Below, piece after piece: positions 53,547 through 62,310 of a stretch of 64,000 nt of DNA. The notes beneath the pieces are model-generated. The model had not been told where the DNA came from. It saw nothing but the letters and a program-made list of their open reading frames with translations, and ran no database searches. The DNA is from Sphingomonas sp. 32-62-10 (GTDB lineage Bacteria > Pseudomonadota > Alphaproteobacteria > Sphingomonadales > Sphingomonadaceae), in NCBI GenBank assembly GCA_002280555.1, contig NCEE01000014.1:18152-82151 (forward strand), written 5' to 3'. Each line of letters starts with the position of its first letter. The first letter of the stretch is position 1. Made by a program: the position numbers and the translations under genes.

Positions 53547-54056
53547 TCAGATGATCCGGCGCACCTTGATCGCCGGGACCTTATTGACCCGCAGGAAATA
53601 GCTGCCCAGCGCGCCGCGGCTGACGATGACGGTATCGCCGGGTTTTGGATCGCGGAACATCGGCTTGTCGTCCACTTGTTGCCAGATCGATCCATCTTCC
53701 AGCGTCACGCGCCAGCCACCGGGGCCTTGGCGCGCTGATGCAATCTTGCCGTCGATCTGGTCTATCGTGTCATCATTGTCCGCGCCTGCCAGCAAATCGA
53801 TCCGCGGCAGGGAGAGTCCGAACAGGGTGCGCCGCGCTTTGCGCACTTGTTCCTTCTCGACGATGACGAGTTCGTTGCGCTGCTCGGCCTGATCGATCGA
53901 GGCGACCTCGCGGTCATAACAGGCAAGCCGCGCTGCAGGATCGGCCATCGCCTTGCACGCGACGAGCCGTTCGAGCTGCGGCGCCCGAACCGGATCCTTC
54001 GCATCGGCGGGCGATGCCAGGATCACCAAAACCCCTAATGGCCAATAGCTGCGCAT
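53547..54056 (-). CDS. Exported protein of unknown function with ACxAMxDPAARLACYD motif
   Basis: 169 aa. A Sec signal peptide (residues 1-19, ending SPADAK) precedes a helix with two Cys (VACKAMADPAARLACYDREV), likely a disulfide, then a domain with WRVTLEDGSIWQQVDD and KPGDTVIVSRGALGSYFLRVN. This C-terminal part has an SH3/OB-like beta pattern. Similar two-Cys signatures occur in many proteobacterial periplasmic proteins. The start is ATG 54056 with AGAGG upstream. Divergent from the TonB receptor gene. Confidence 0.75.
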   Translation of the reverse strand: MRSYWPLGVLVILASPADAKDPVRAPQLERLVACKAMADPAARLACYDREVASIDQAEQRNELVIVEKEQVRKARRTLFGLSLPRIDLLAGADNDDTIDQIDGKIASARQGPGGWRVTLEDGSIWQQVDDKPMFRDPKPGDTVIVSRGALGSYFLRVNKVPAIKVRRII

Positions 54057-54117
54057 TGCACCTCTTTCGCGGTTGCTCGCCCCCAACTGCCCTGAGAGGG
54101 TCTCGTAGTGTTACAAA

Positions 54118-54137
54118 ATGTTGCAATTGGGCAACAT
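54118..54137. promoter_or_regulatory. Inverted repeat ATGTTGC-N6-GCAACAT upstream of the TonB receptor
   Basis: Perfect 7-6-7 dyad, 159 nt upstream of the receptor start (54296) and 62 nt upstream of the divergent start (54056). It has the look of an operator for a dimeric helix-turn-helix regulator. No regulator gene is adjacent. Confidence 0.45.
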
Positions 54138-54295
54138 CAGACACAAAAACAGTCATGAACTAGCAATGATCCTAAGTTCCCGTTTGCGCTTTGTCCACGA
54201 TGGGAGTGAATCTGCACCATAGCCCTGCGGGGTCAAAACGTGCTGCCGTAGGTCGCGAGATGCGCGACGGGGCAGCCAAATGGGAGGGAAGAACC

Positions 54296-57200
54296 ATGCG
54301 CAAATCGGCTCGCATCAACCAATTCAAATCCGGCGCGGCGATCGGTGTTCTCGGCATCGCTCTGCTCGCGACGCCTGCATTCGCTCAGACGGCGGACGCG
54401 CAAACGCTCCCGGCGAGCACGGAAGCGCCCGCAACCAACACCGACATCGTCGTCACCGGTTCGCGCATTCCAACGCCCAATCTTCAGTCGGTTTCGCCGA
54501 TCACGGTGGTTTCGTCGCAGGACATCAAACTGCAGGGCACGACCCGTATCGAAGACCTGCTGAACACACTGCCATCGGTTTATGCCAGCCAGGCATCGAC
54601 ACTGTCGAACGGCGCTGACGGCACGGCGAGCATCGATCTTCGCGGTCTGGGCACGTCGCGCACACTGACGCTGGTGAACGGCCGCCGCCTGCTCCCGGGT
54701 GACCCCGGGCCATCGGCCGGTTCGGCAGCCGATATCAACATCATCCCCGCCTCGCTCGTCAAACGCGTCGAAGTGCTGACCGGCGGTGCATCGTCGACCT
54801 ATGGTGCCGATGCCGTTGCCGGCGTCGTCAACTTCATCATGGACACTGATTTTTCGGGCGTCCGCTTCGACGGTCAGTACAGCTTTTACCAGCATGGCAA
54901 TGGCGACAAGTTCCTCACGCCGCTGCTGTTGAACCGTCAGGCGGCCGGCCTTCAGGGCTTTGATTTCCCCACCGGCAGCGTCACCGATGGTGATCAGTTC
55001 GATGGCACGATCTCGATCGGTGCTGGCTTTGATGACGGCCGCGGCCATGTCACTGCCTATGCCGGCTACCGCAAGATCAACGCTGTGCTGCAGGCCAATC
55101 GCGATTACAGTGCCTGCGTGCTGCAGAATACCGGTGGCGGCGCGCCACGTTGCGGCGGTTCGGCAACGTCGGATAATGGCAACGCGATCGTGTTCGACAA
55201 TTTTGGCGGCGCAGCAGCCACGTCGACGATCTACACCTTCGGCCCCGGCGGCGCGTTCAACAACTCGACCTCGCTGTTCAACTTTGCACCGACCAACTAT
55301 TATCAGCGCCCTGACGAGCGCTACACGGCCGGCCTGTTCGCGAATTACGAGATCAACGAATCGATTAAGCCCTATCTCGAATTCATGTTTATGGACGATC
55401 GCACGGTCGCTCAGATCGCGCCGTCGGGTAACTTCGGCAACACGCTGACGATCAACTCCGACAATCCGTTGATTTCGGCGCAGCAGCGCTCGGTGATCTT
55501 TGGCTCGGAAAACCTGATCAACGGTTTCCTGGGCAGTTTCCCGCTCGCCCAGGGCGCGCCGTACAATCCGAACCCTGCCGCGCCCCCGGTCAATTTCATC
55601 GACCCAACCACAGGCGCTGCCTATAACCGGGCGTTCTTCCAGCTGCTGCGCCGCAACGTTGAAGGCGGTCCGCGTCGCAGCGATCTGCAGCATACCAACT
55701 TCCGCACCGTCATCGGTTCGAAGGGCGATCTAGGCGATGCCTGGTCCTATGATGCGTTCTTCCAATATGGCCGGACCAACTACACGCAGGTTTACTCGAA
55801 CGAGTTCTCGGTTGCTCGCCTCGGTCGCGCGCTTGACGTGGTTGCTGGCCCCGGCGGCACGCCGATTTGCCGCTCGGTCCGTGACGGGACTGATCCGAAC
55901 TGCGTTCCCTACAATGTGTTTGCCGGTCGTGGTGCGGCCAGTGCCGCAGCGGTTGCGTATCTTTCCGCGACTGGATTCCAGAAGGGCCAAACATCGGAAC
56001 AGGTTGCCAACGTCTCCTTCACCGGTCAGCTCGACAAGTATGGCGTCAAGCTGCCTTGGGCGAATGACGGCGTCGCGGTGAACCTTGGCTTTGAATATCG
56101 CAGGGAATCGCTTGAACTGCAGACCGATAACGCCTTCCAGACCGGTGATCTGACCGGCCAGGGCGGCGCGACGTTGCCGCTGTCGGGCAGCTTCAACGTC
56201 TATGAATTCTTCGGTGAAGCGGCGATCCCGATCGTCCAGGACGATTTCATCAAGGATCTGTCGTTCACGACCGGCTATCGTCGTTCGGATTACAGCACGA
56301 GCGCCAATCGGAGCTATGGTACTGACACCTACAAGTTCGGTCTGAACTTTGCGCCGATCAACGATATCCGCTTCCGCGGTTCGTATAACCGCGCTGTTCG
56401 TGCACCGAACATCCAGGAGCTGTTCTCGACCAACACCGTCGGGCTCGACGGCAGCAATGATCCGTGCGCGGGCATCACCATCACGGCAAATGACTTTGGT
56501 TGCCGTGCCCAGGGTCTGGCGATCGGCCAGCGTACGGCGGCCAACCCGGCTGGCCAGTATAACGGTCTGCTCGGCGGCAACACCAACCTGCTGCCCGAAA
56601 TCTCGACCACCAAGAGCGTGGGCGTGATCCTCCAGCCGCGCTTCCTGAGCCGCCTGGCGCTGACGGTCGATTATTTCGACATCAAGATCGACAACGCCAT
56701 TCGCAGCTTCGGCGCCGACTCGATCCTGGCGGACTGCGTCGCCAATTCGACGGCATCGGCCGCCGCGGCATCGTGCGCGCTGGTTCGTCGTGACACGGCC
56801 GGGTCGATCTGGCTCACGCCGAACGGCTTCGTCATCGATACGCCGAACAATGTCGGCCAAGTGCAGACCAAGGGCATCGAAATCGTCGGCACCTACAGCC
56901 AGCCGATCGGTTCGTTGGGCAAGCTGAACCTCAGCTTCAACGGCACCTATCTTGACTCGTACCGGGTGAATAATGGCCTTACCCAGCCCTATGACTGCGC
57001 TGGTCTGTACGGGCCAACCTGCAGTGGCGGCGGCACGACGCAGACGGGTGCACCGCTGCCACGCTGGCGGCACAAGGCACGGCTGACCTGGGATGCCCCA
57101 ATGGGCCTCGGTTTCTCGGTTCAGTGGCGCCATATCGGCCCGGTAACGGCCGAAACCGTCAGCGGTCAGCAGTCGCTGTCGGGCACGTTCAACTTCAATC

Positions 57201-57391
57201 CCGGCCTGCGCCTCAGCCCTTATGATTACTTCGATCTGGCGGCGACCTACCAAGTGGCAACGCATTGCCCTATGTCACCTCGGGCAACGGTGGCCGGTCG
57301 GGTTCGAACCTGTGTCCATCAGGCCCCTGCAACGGCAACACCTATCCAGCGACCTATGACGCGCTGGGCCGGTATATCTATATGGGCCTGA
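54296..57391 (+). CDS. TonB-dependent receptor, C-terminus displaced by a frameshift
   Basis: About 1031 aa in the open frame. A signal peptide (residues 1-29, ending TPAFAQ) precedes a TonB-box-like DIVVTGSRIPTPN, the plug domain (SPITVVSSQDIKLQGTTRIEDLL, GLGTSRTLTLVNGRRLLPG, LVKRVEVLTGGASSTYGADAVAGVVNFI) and a long beta-barrel with SYNRAVRAPNIQELFS. It imports a scarce nutrient across the outer membrane with TonB energy; the ligand is unknown. Paired Cys lie in several presumed loops. The open frame ends in an unrelated Arg/Thr-rich tail; the expected last strand, ending LGRYIYMGLTLDF, lies in another frame to 57405. The start ATG 54296 has GGGAGGGAAG upstream. Confidence 0.9.
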   Translation: MRKSARINQFKSGAAIGVLGIALLATPAFAQTADAQTLPASTEAPATNTDIVVTGSRIPTPNLQSVSPITVVSSQDIKLQGTTRIEDLLNTLPSVYASQASTLSNGADGTASIDLRGLGTSRTLTLVNGRRLLPGDPGPSAGSAADINIIPASLVKRVEVLTGGASSTYGADAVAGVVNFIMDTDFSGVRFDGQYSFYQHGNGDKFLTPLLLNRQAAGLQGFDFPTGSVTDGDQFDGTISIGAGFDDGRGHVTAYAGYRKINAVLQANRDYSACVLQNTGGGAPRCGGSATSDNGNAIVFDNFGGAAATSTIYTFGPGGAFNNSTSLFNFAPTNYYQRPDERYTAGLFANYEINESIKPYLEFMFMDDRTVAQIAPSGNFGNTLTINSDNPLISAQQRSVIFGSENLINGFLGSFPLAQGAPYNPNPAAPPVNFIDPTTGAAYNRAFFQLLRRNVEGGPRRSDLQHTNFRTVIGSKGDLGDAWSYDAFFQYGRTNYTQVYSNEFSVARLGRALDVVAGPGGTPICRSVRDGTDPNCVPYNVFAGRGAASAAAVAYLSATGFQKGQTSEQVANVSFTGQLDKYGVKLPWANDGVAVNLGFEYRRESLELQTDNAFQTGDLTGQGGATLPLSGSFNVYEFFGEAAIPIVQDDFIKDLSFTTGYRRSDYSTSANRSYGTDTYKFGLNFAPINDIRFRGSYNRAVRAPNIQELFSTNTVGLDGSNDPCAGITITANDFGCRAQGLAIGQRTAANPAGQYNGLLGGNTNLLPEISTTKSVGVILQPRFLSRLALTVDYFDIKIDNAIRSFGADSILADCVANSTASAAAASCALVRRDTAGSIWLTPNGFVIDTPNNVGQVQTKGIEIVGTYSQPIGSLGKLNLSFNGTYLDSYRVNNGLTQPYDCAGLYGPTCSGGGTTQTGAPLPRWRHKARLTWDAPMGLGFSVQWRHIGPVTAETVSGQQSLSGTFNFNPGLRLSPYDYFDLAATYQVATHCPMSPRATVAGRVRTCVHQAPATATPIQRPMTRWAGISIWA

Positions 57392-57405
57392 CCCTCGACT
57401 TCTAA
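57256..57405 (+). pseudogene. Displaced last segment of the TonB receptor (other frame)
   Basis: Read from GGC at 57256, the sequence gives GNALPYVTSGNGG, then SGSNLCPSGPCNGNTYPA, then LGRYIYMGLTLDF and TAA at 57403-57405. This has a sixth CxxxxC pair and the aromatic C-terminal signature that the BAM machinery needs. The open frame before it differs by one base, so a single-base deletion at about 57255 (or a sequencing error) explains it. Confidence 0.75.
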
Positions 57406-57436
57406 GTCGACGGTTTGCTTCCAGAACTGAAATGAC

Positions 57437-57472
57437 GGGCGGCGGGGCATTTGGTCCGCCGCCCATTTTCTT
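57437..57472 (+). terminator. Rho-independent terminator after the TonB receptor
   Basis: GGGCGGCGG (57437-57445) pairs perfectly with CCGCCGCCC (57456-57464) around a 10-nt loop, followed by ATTTTCTT. It separates the receptor gene from the sulfotransferase-hydroxylase set downstream. Confidence 0.75.
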
Positions 57473-57544
57473 GGCGGCAAGGCTCGGTCATTGCGTGAGG
57501 AAACCGGATTGCCAGGCTTGGTGCCCGCGCCGCATAACCCCCAG

Positions 57545-59557
57545 ATGACAAGTCAGACGATGTTCGACGCACAAACTGCATCCGTTCTCCAACAGGCAAT
57601 GAGTGCCGCACGCGCTGGCGATTTGGTCGGCGCACGGTCACTTGCCGAGCGCGGGCTGATCGCCGGTGGCGATATCGTCGCACTCAATGCGTTTTTGGGG
57701 ATGATCGTGGCGCGCGCGGGCGATCTGGCTGGCGCGGTCCGGCATTTGCGGGCGGCGCATGGCGGCCGGCCTGACGATGCAACGATCGCCTGTAATCTGA
57801 TTGCCGCGCTGATCGATCTCGGCGATTTATCCGGCGCGTTCGCCATCGCGACCCAGCCGCTGGCCATGGCCGATCCATCGCTGCGCATTGCCCGGTATCG
57901 CGGCTTTCTGGCCCAATCGCTCGAGCGCTTTGATGAGGCGGCGATTGCCTATGCCCATGTCGTCGACCGTGCGCCCGACGATTTCGAAAGCTGGAACAAT
58001 CTGGGCAATGCCCGCACGGCCCAAGGCGACGGACCGGGCAGCGTCGCCGCACTCGAAAAAGCCGTCGCGCTTGATCGCCGTGCCGCCCCGACCCGCCTGA
58101 ACCTTGCCGCCGCGCTGCGAGCGGCCGACCGCTTTCGTGAATCGGAAGCCGTGCTGCGCGAGGCCGCCGCCGATTTCCCCGGCGATGCTCGCCCGTTGCA
58201 TGAGCTTTATGTTCAGTTCAAAGCCGAGGGGCTCCACGATCAGGCACTGCCAGTGATCGAGGAAGCGGTGCTACGCGATCCACGCAATGCCAGCCTGCAA
58301 TTCAAGTTCGCGGTCGAATGTGGGCTGGTGTTGCGCACTGCCGATGCTGAAACCGCGTTTCGCCAGGCGATTGCCAGCGATCCCCAGTTCGCCGACGCCT
58401 ATCTTGGGCTGGCGGTGCAGTACGAACATACCAACCGCGAGGACGAATTCGCGCCATTGACCGCGCTGGCTGAGGCGAACGGCGTCGATCCGGGCGTGCT
58501 ATCCTTCATCCGCGCGCTTGATCAGCGTCGCGCTAAGGATTTTGAGGCAGCGCTGTTAAGCTTGGCGATGGTACCCGACTCCGTCGAACCCGAGCGCACG
58601 GCGCATATCCGTGCAACCGTGCTCGATCGGCTGGGGCAAACCGATGAGGCGTTTCACTGGTTCGCTGAAACGGCACGCTTGCATCAGGCGCACCCGAGCG
58701 ATCCCCTCGCGCGCGCTGCCACACTACGCGAAACGCTCGAAGCGGAGCTGGCATTGCTTTCCCCCGCCTGGCTTGGCGGCTGGACATCGGCTCGTCCCGC
58801 GCCGGAGCGGCCCGATCCGGTGTTTCTGGTTGGCTTTCCTCGATCGGGCACAACGCTGCTCGATACGATCCTGATGGGGCACCCCGATGTCGTCGTGCTT
58901 GAAGAAGAGCCGCCGCTCAATCTGGTCGATCAGACGCTGGGCGGGATGGCCGCGCTGCCGGGGTTGAACGATGCCGATATCGTCCGCCTGCGCGCGCAAT
59001 ATTATGCGGAGGTCGCCAAGATCGCGCCGCTGGCGGCGCACCAGACGCTTGTCGATAAGTCGCCGCTGTTCCTCCACAAAGTGCCGCTGATCCGTCGCCT
59101 GTTCCCGGATGCGAAGTTCATCCTGGCGATGCGCCATCCCTGCGACGTGCTGCTCAGCTGCTATATGAGCAACTTCCGCCTGAATGCCGCGATGTCCAAT
59201 TTTCTGCAGCTTGAGGATGCGGCTGCTTTCTACGACCTGACGTTCCGGCTGTGGGCGCGATCAACCGAATTACTGCCGTTGGATCAGCACATGATCGTCT
59301 ATGAACGGCTCATCGACAATGTTGAAACAGAGGTACGGCCGCTGTTCTCGTTTTTGGGGCTCGACTGGCGCGACGAGGCACTTGATCATCAGCAGACCGC
59401 CCGGACGCGCGGGATGATCACTACCGCCAGCTATGCCCAGGTGACCGAGCCGATTTACAAGCGCGCGGCGGGGCGGTGGGAACGGTATCGCCAGCATCTG
59501 GAACCGGTGCTCCCGATCCTGCAGCCCTGGGTCGATCGCTTCGGCTATACGCTGTGA
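57545..59557 (+). CDS. TPR-containing sulfotransferase
   Basis: 670 aa. Residues about 10-400 form a series of TPR-like helical repeats (for example SWNNLGNARTAQGDGPGSVAALE). The C-terminal 270 residues form a sulfotransferase domain with the 5'-phosphosulfate loop VFLVGFPRSGTTLLDTIL and the 3'-phosphate element FILAMRHPCDVLLSCYMSNF. It should transfer sulfate from PAPS to a hydroxyl, perhaps a protein tyrosine, as in TPST-like enzymes. It is cytoplasmic by sequence (no signal). The start is uncertain: ATG 57545 has no good ribosome site, while TTG 57509 with GAGGAAA would add 12 residues. The stop overlaps the next start (GTGA). Confidence 0.9.
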   Translation: MTSQTMFDAQTASVLQQAMSAARAGDLVGARSLAERGLIAGGDIVALNAFLGMIVARAGDLAGAVRHLRAAHGGRPDDATIACNLIAALIDLGDLSGAFAIATQPLAMADPSLRIARYRGFLAQSLERFDEAAIAYAHVVDRAPDDFESWNNLGNARTAQGDGPGSVAALEKAVALDRRAAPTRLNLAAALRAADRFRESEAVLREAAADFPGDARPLHELYVQFKAEGLHDQALPVIEEAVLRDPRNASLQFKFAVECGLVLRTADAETAFRQAIASDPQFADAYLGLAVQYEHTNREDEFAPLTALAEANGVDPGVLSFIRALDQRRAKDFEAALLSLAMVPDSVEPERTAHIRATVLDRLGQTDEAFHWFAETARLHQAHPSDPLARAATLRETLEAELALLSPAWLGGWTSARPAPERPDPVFLVGFPRSGTTLLDTILMGHPDVVVLEEEPPLNLVDQTLGGMAALPGLNDADIVRLRAQYYAEVAKIAPLAAHQTLVDKSPLFLHKVPLIRRLFPDAKFILAMRHPCDVLLSCYMSNFRLNAAMSNFLQLEDAAAFYDLTFRLWARSTELLPLDQHMIVYERLIDNVETEVRPLFSFLGLDWRDEALDHQQTARTRGMITTASYAQVTEPIYKRAAGRWERYRQHLEPVLPILQPWVDRFGYTL

Positions 59558-60714
59558 GTGACGGAGCGGCGGCGCTGGTGGCGGCTGCTGACCGGGCGTT
59601 GGCGGCGCGCGATTTGGCGCAGGCCCAGGCATTGCTGCGGCAAGCAGCCGATGCGGCCCCCGATGATCCGGCGATTCAGTTGCGGTTGGCGGGGGTGAGC
59701 CGCGCCGCTGGCCAACCCCGTATCGCGCTCGAGGCGGTGCACCGTGCGCTGGCGCTCGCCCCGCTTGATTTTACCGCGCTGGTAATGCGTGCGACCCTGC
59801 TCGATCGGCTCGAAGACCCGCGTGCAGGCGAAGCCTGGGGCCATGCACTGGCGCAGCGACCAGCGGGCGATCTCCCCGAACAATTCGCTACCGTCATCGC
59901 CCAGGGCGAGGCGCGGCACGCCGCCTGGCTGGATGAACGCGAGGATCGACTGAAAGCGGCGACCGCCGCCAGCGAAGCTCGCAGCGACGATGACGAACGC
60001 CACCGCATTGCGCGGTTCCGCAACAACACGCTGCGCCGCACTCGCCCGTACCACAGCGAGCCGACCCATTTCTTTTATCCCGAAATCGCCGAACGCGAAT
60101 TCCATCCGCGTCGATATTTTCCCTGGCTTGCCGAACTCGAAGCAGCAACTGACGTGATTGCTGCGGAAATGCAGGCGGTGATGGCGGCCGAACGCGCCGA
60201 GCTCGTACCCTATATCCAATATGCTGATCATCTGCCGCTCGATCAGTGGCGGCCGCTCAATCGCAATCCCGATTGGACCGCGATCCATTTATGGCAGAAT
60301 GGCCGCCGGATCACCGCCAATGCTGATCATTGTCCGCAGACAATGGCATTGCTCGAACGGGTGCCGCAGCCGATCATCACCGGGGCGTGCCAGAATGCGA
60401 TGTTCTCGCTGCTTGCCCCCGGCACCGCGATCCCCCCGCATGTCGGGGTCAACAATGCCCGGCTGGTGTGCCATTTGCCGCTGGTCGTACCGGACGGATG
60501 CTGGTTCCGGGTCGGCGCCGAAACGCGATTCTGGCAGCGTGGCGAGGCGTTTGTGTTCGATGATACGATCGAACATGAAGCGCTCAATCCAAGTGATCAG
60601 CTGCGGATCGTGTTCATCTTCGATGTCTGGCATCCCGATCTGAGCGCGGTCGAGCGCGATGCCGTCGCTGCACTCATCGCTGCCGACCTGCCCGGCGGAG
60701 CCGCTGGCCTGTGA
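59554..60714 (+). CDS. TPR plus aspartyl/asparaginyl beta-hydroxylase domain protein
   Basis: 386 aa. Residues 1-110 are TPR-like helices (ALLRQAADAAPDDPAIQLRLA). Residues about 190-375 form an Asp/Asn beta-hydroxylase domain of the double-stranded beta-helix type, with the Fe(II) His ligands in IPPHVGVNNARLVCHLPLVV and FVFDDTIEHEALN and a 2-oxoglutarate-binding Arg near LRIVFIFDVWHP. It would hydroxylate an Asp or Asn of a protein or peptide. The start GTG 59554 overlaps the sulfotransferase stop and its own stop overlaps the next start, both as GTGA. Confidence 0.9.
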   Translation: MSDGAAALVAAADRALAARDLAQAQALLRQAADAAPDDPAIQLRLAGVSRAAGQPRIALEAVHRALALAPLDFTALVMRATLLDRLEDPRAGEAWGHALAQRPAGDLPEQFATVIAQGEARHAAWLDEREDRLKAATAASEARSDDDERHRIARFRNNTLRRTRPYHSEPTHFFYPEIAEREFHPRRYFPWLAELEAATDVIAAEMQAVMAAERAELVPYIQYADHLPLDQWRPLNRNPDWTAIHLWQNGRRITANADHCPQTMALLERVPQPIITGACQNAMFSLLAPGTAIPPHVGVNNARLVCHLPLVVPDGCWFRVGAETRFWQRGEAFVFDDTIEHEALNPSDQLRIVFIFDVWHPDLSAVERDAVAALIAADLPGGAAGL

Positions 60715-62207
60715 CGATCGACGCGGCGCTGGAGCAGGCGGCGCAGGGTGGGCTCAATGCCGAGGCGCTTGGCAATCTGGCTCGGATGGCGCTCGCGACG
60801 GGTGAGGAAGAACGGGCACTGCCATGGCTGCGCGCTGCGGCGGCGCGCAGCAACGATGCCCGGTTGTGGCAATGGACCGGGCTGCTCGAACGCGCGGTTG
60901 AGGCGCTTGATCTGGCGATCATCTCCTTCACGCAGGCGGCACGGCTCGCACCGACCGATCCGAGCATCGCCCACGGTCATGCGCGGGTAACGCTTGATGC
61001 CGGTTTTGACGCCGTGGCGCTGTTCGATCGGGCACGAAGGCTCGATCCGGCGAATGGCGAGGTGCTCGCCGGTTTCGCGGCCGCACTTTTGGCAGCAGGG
61101 GAGCGTGCCAGGGCAGAGGCGTTGCTTGATGCGGTGCTCGTCCAATCGCCTTTATGGGTGCAGGGGCATCTCCACCTTGCCCAATTGCGCGCCCTGATCG
61201 GCCATGCAGATCAGGCAACCGCCTCGTTCGAGCGAGCGTTGGCGGCGCATCCTGGGGAGCCGATGCTGTGGCAGGGGCTGTGCGATCTGTATGTCAGCGC
61301 GGAAAACTATGCTGCGTTGGCTGACGCGGTCGATCGCGCGCGCGCCGCTGGGGTGGCAGCCACGGAAACCCATGATTACGCGGCAATTGCCGCCGCTGAA
61401 CTTGGGCAGATCGCGCAAGCCGATGCCTTACTGGCCGCCACTTCGTCCCCATTGACGGTCTGGCGTATCAGGCATTTGCTGCGTCAGGGGCGGCTCACCG
61501 CTGCATTGGCCCTGATCGAAAATGCACTCGCGGGCCCGGATCGTGATGCCATCTGGCCTTACGCACTCATCGCCTGGCGGCTGGCGGGCGATCCCCGCGT
61601 CGATTGGCTTGCCCCATCAGCGTTGGTGAAAATCATCGACCTTGCGCCGACCTTGCCACCGCTCGATCAGCTCGCTGATGTGCTGCGCGGCCTGCACCGT
61701 GCGCAGGGAAGCTATCTCGATCAGTCAGTGCGGGGCGGCACCCAGACGGACGGGCCCCTGCTCAACCGGGTCGATCCGATCATCCAGGCTGTGCGGCAAT
61801 CGATCACGACTGCGGTCGAGAGCTATGTCGCCGGCCTGCCCGCGATTGATCCGGCGCACCCGATGCTGGCGTTACGACGCGATCGACCGGTGCGTTTTGC
61901 CGGCAGCTGGTCGGTATGGTTGCGGGACGGTGGGCATCACGCCAATCATGTCCATCCGCAAGGGTGGATCAGCTCGGCGCTTTATGTCGCGCTGCCGGAT
62001 CGGCCTGACGATACCGATCCACATGCCGGGTGGCTGACGATCGGCGAACCTCAGGCGGCGATTGGTATCGATCAGCCGCCTATCCAGCTGATCGAGCCGC
62101 GTCCGGGGCAGCTGGTGCTGTTTCCCTCATGGTTGTGGCATGGCACGCGCCCCTTTGCGCAAGGGGATCGGCTGACGATCGCCTTCGATGTCGCGCCGCC
62201 GGTATAG
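60711..62207 (+). CDS. TPR plus 2-oxoglutarate/Fe(II) oxygenase (2OG-FeII_Oxy_5 / TIGR02466-like)
   Basis: 498 aa. Residues about 1-290 are TPR-like helices. The C-terminal domain has HHANHVHPQGWISSALYVALP and LFPSWLWHGTRPF, then GDRLTIAFDV, matching the TIGR02466/PF13759 putative 2OG-Fe(II) oxygenases, with the two His and the 2OG-binding Arg visible. Another hydroxylation of a shared substrate is the natural guess. The start is GTG 60711, coupled to the preceding stop. Last gene of the coupled set. Confidence 0.88.
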   Translation: MTIDAALEQAAQGGLNAEALGNLARMALATGEEERALPWLRAAAARSNDARLWQWTGLLERAVEALDLAIISFTQAARLAPTDPSIAHGHARVTLDAGFDAVALFDRARRLDPANGEVLAGFAAALLAAGERARAEALLDAVLVQSPLWVQGHLHLAQLRALIGHADQATASFERALAAHPGEPMLWQGLCDLYVSAENYAALADAVDRARAAGVAATETHDYAAIAAAELGQIAQADALLAATSSPLTVWRIRHLLRQGRLTAALALIENALAGPDRDAIWPYALIAWRLAGDPRVDWLAPSALVKIIDLAPTLPPLDQLADVLRGLHRAQGSYLDQSVRGGTQTDGPLLNRVDPIIQAVRQSITTAVESYVAGLPAIDPAHPMLALRRDRPVRFAGSWSVWLRDGGHHANHVHPQGWISSALYVALPDRPDDTDPHAGWLTIGEPQAAIGIDQPPIQLIEPRPGQLVLFPSWLWHGTRPFAQGDRLTIAFDVAPPV

Positions 62208-62310
62208 CCGCGCAGCGACCGGCCGTAATGCATGGCCTTGGCGAGGGGCTGGTTATGGCGCATTCTCAGCGTAATCGGGGCAAGCCTCAACGCTGCTGAA
62301 GGAACCTTAT

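Noticed and set aside
54233..57265. Very long open frames antisense to the TonB receptor gene (about 490 and 510 codons)
   Set aside because: They mirror the codon bias of the receptor gene, show no recognisable motif, and the plus-strand protein is clear. Similar shadows oppose egtB, xseA, the molybdenum-hydroxylase gene and others.
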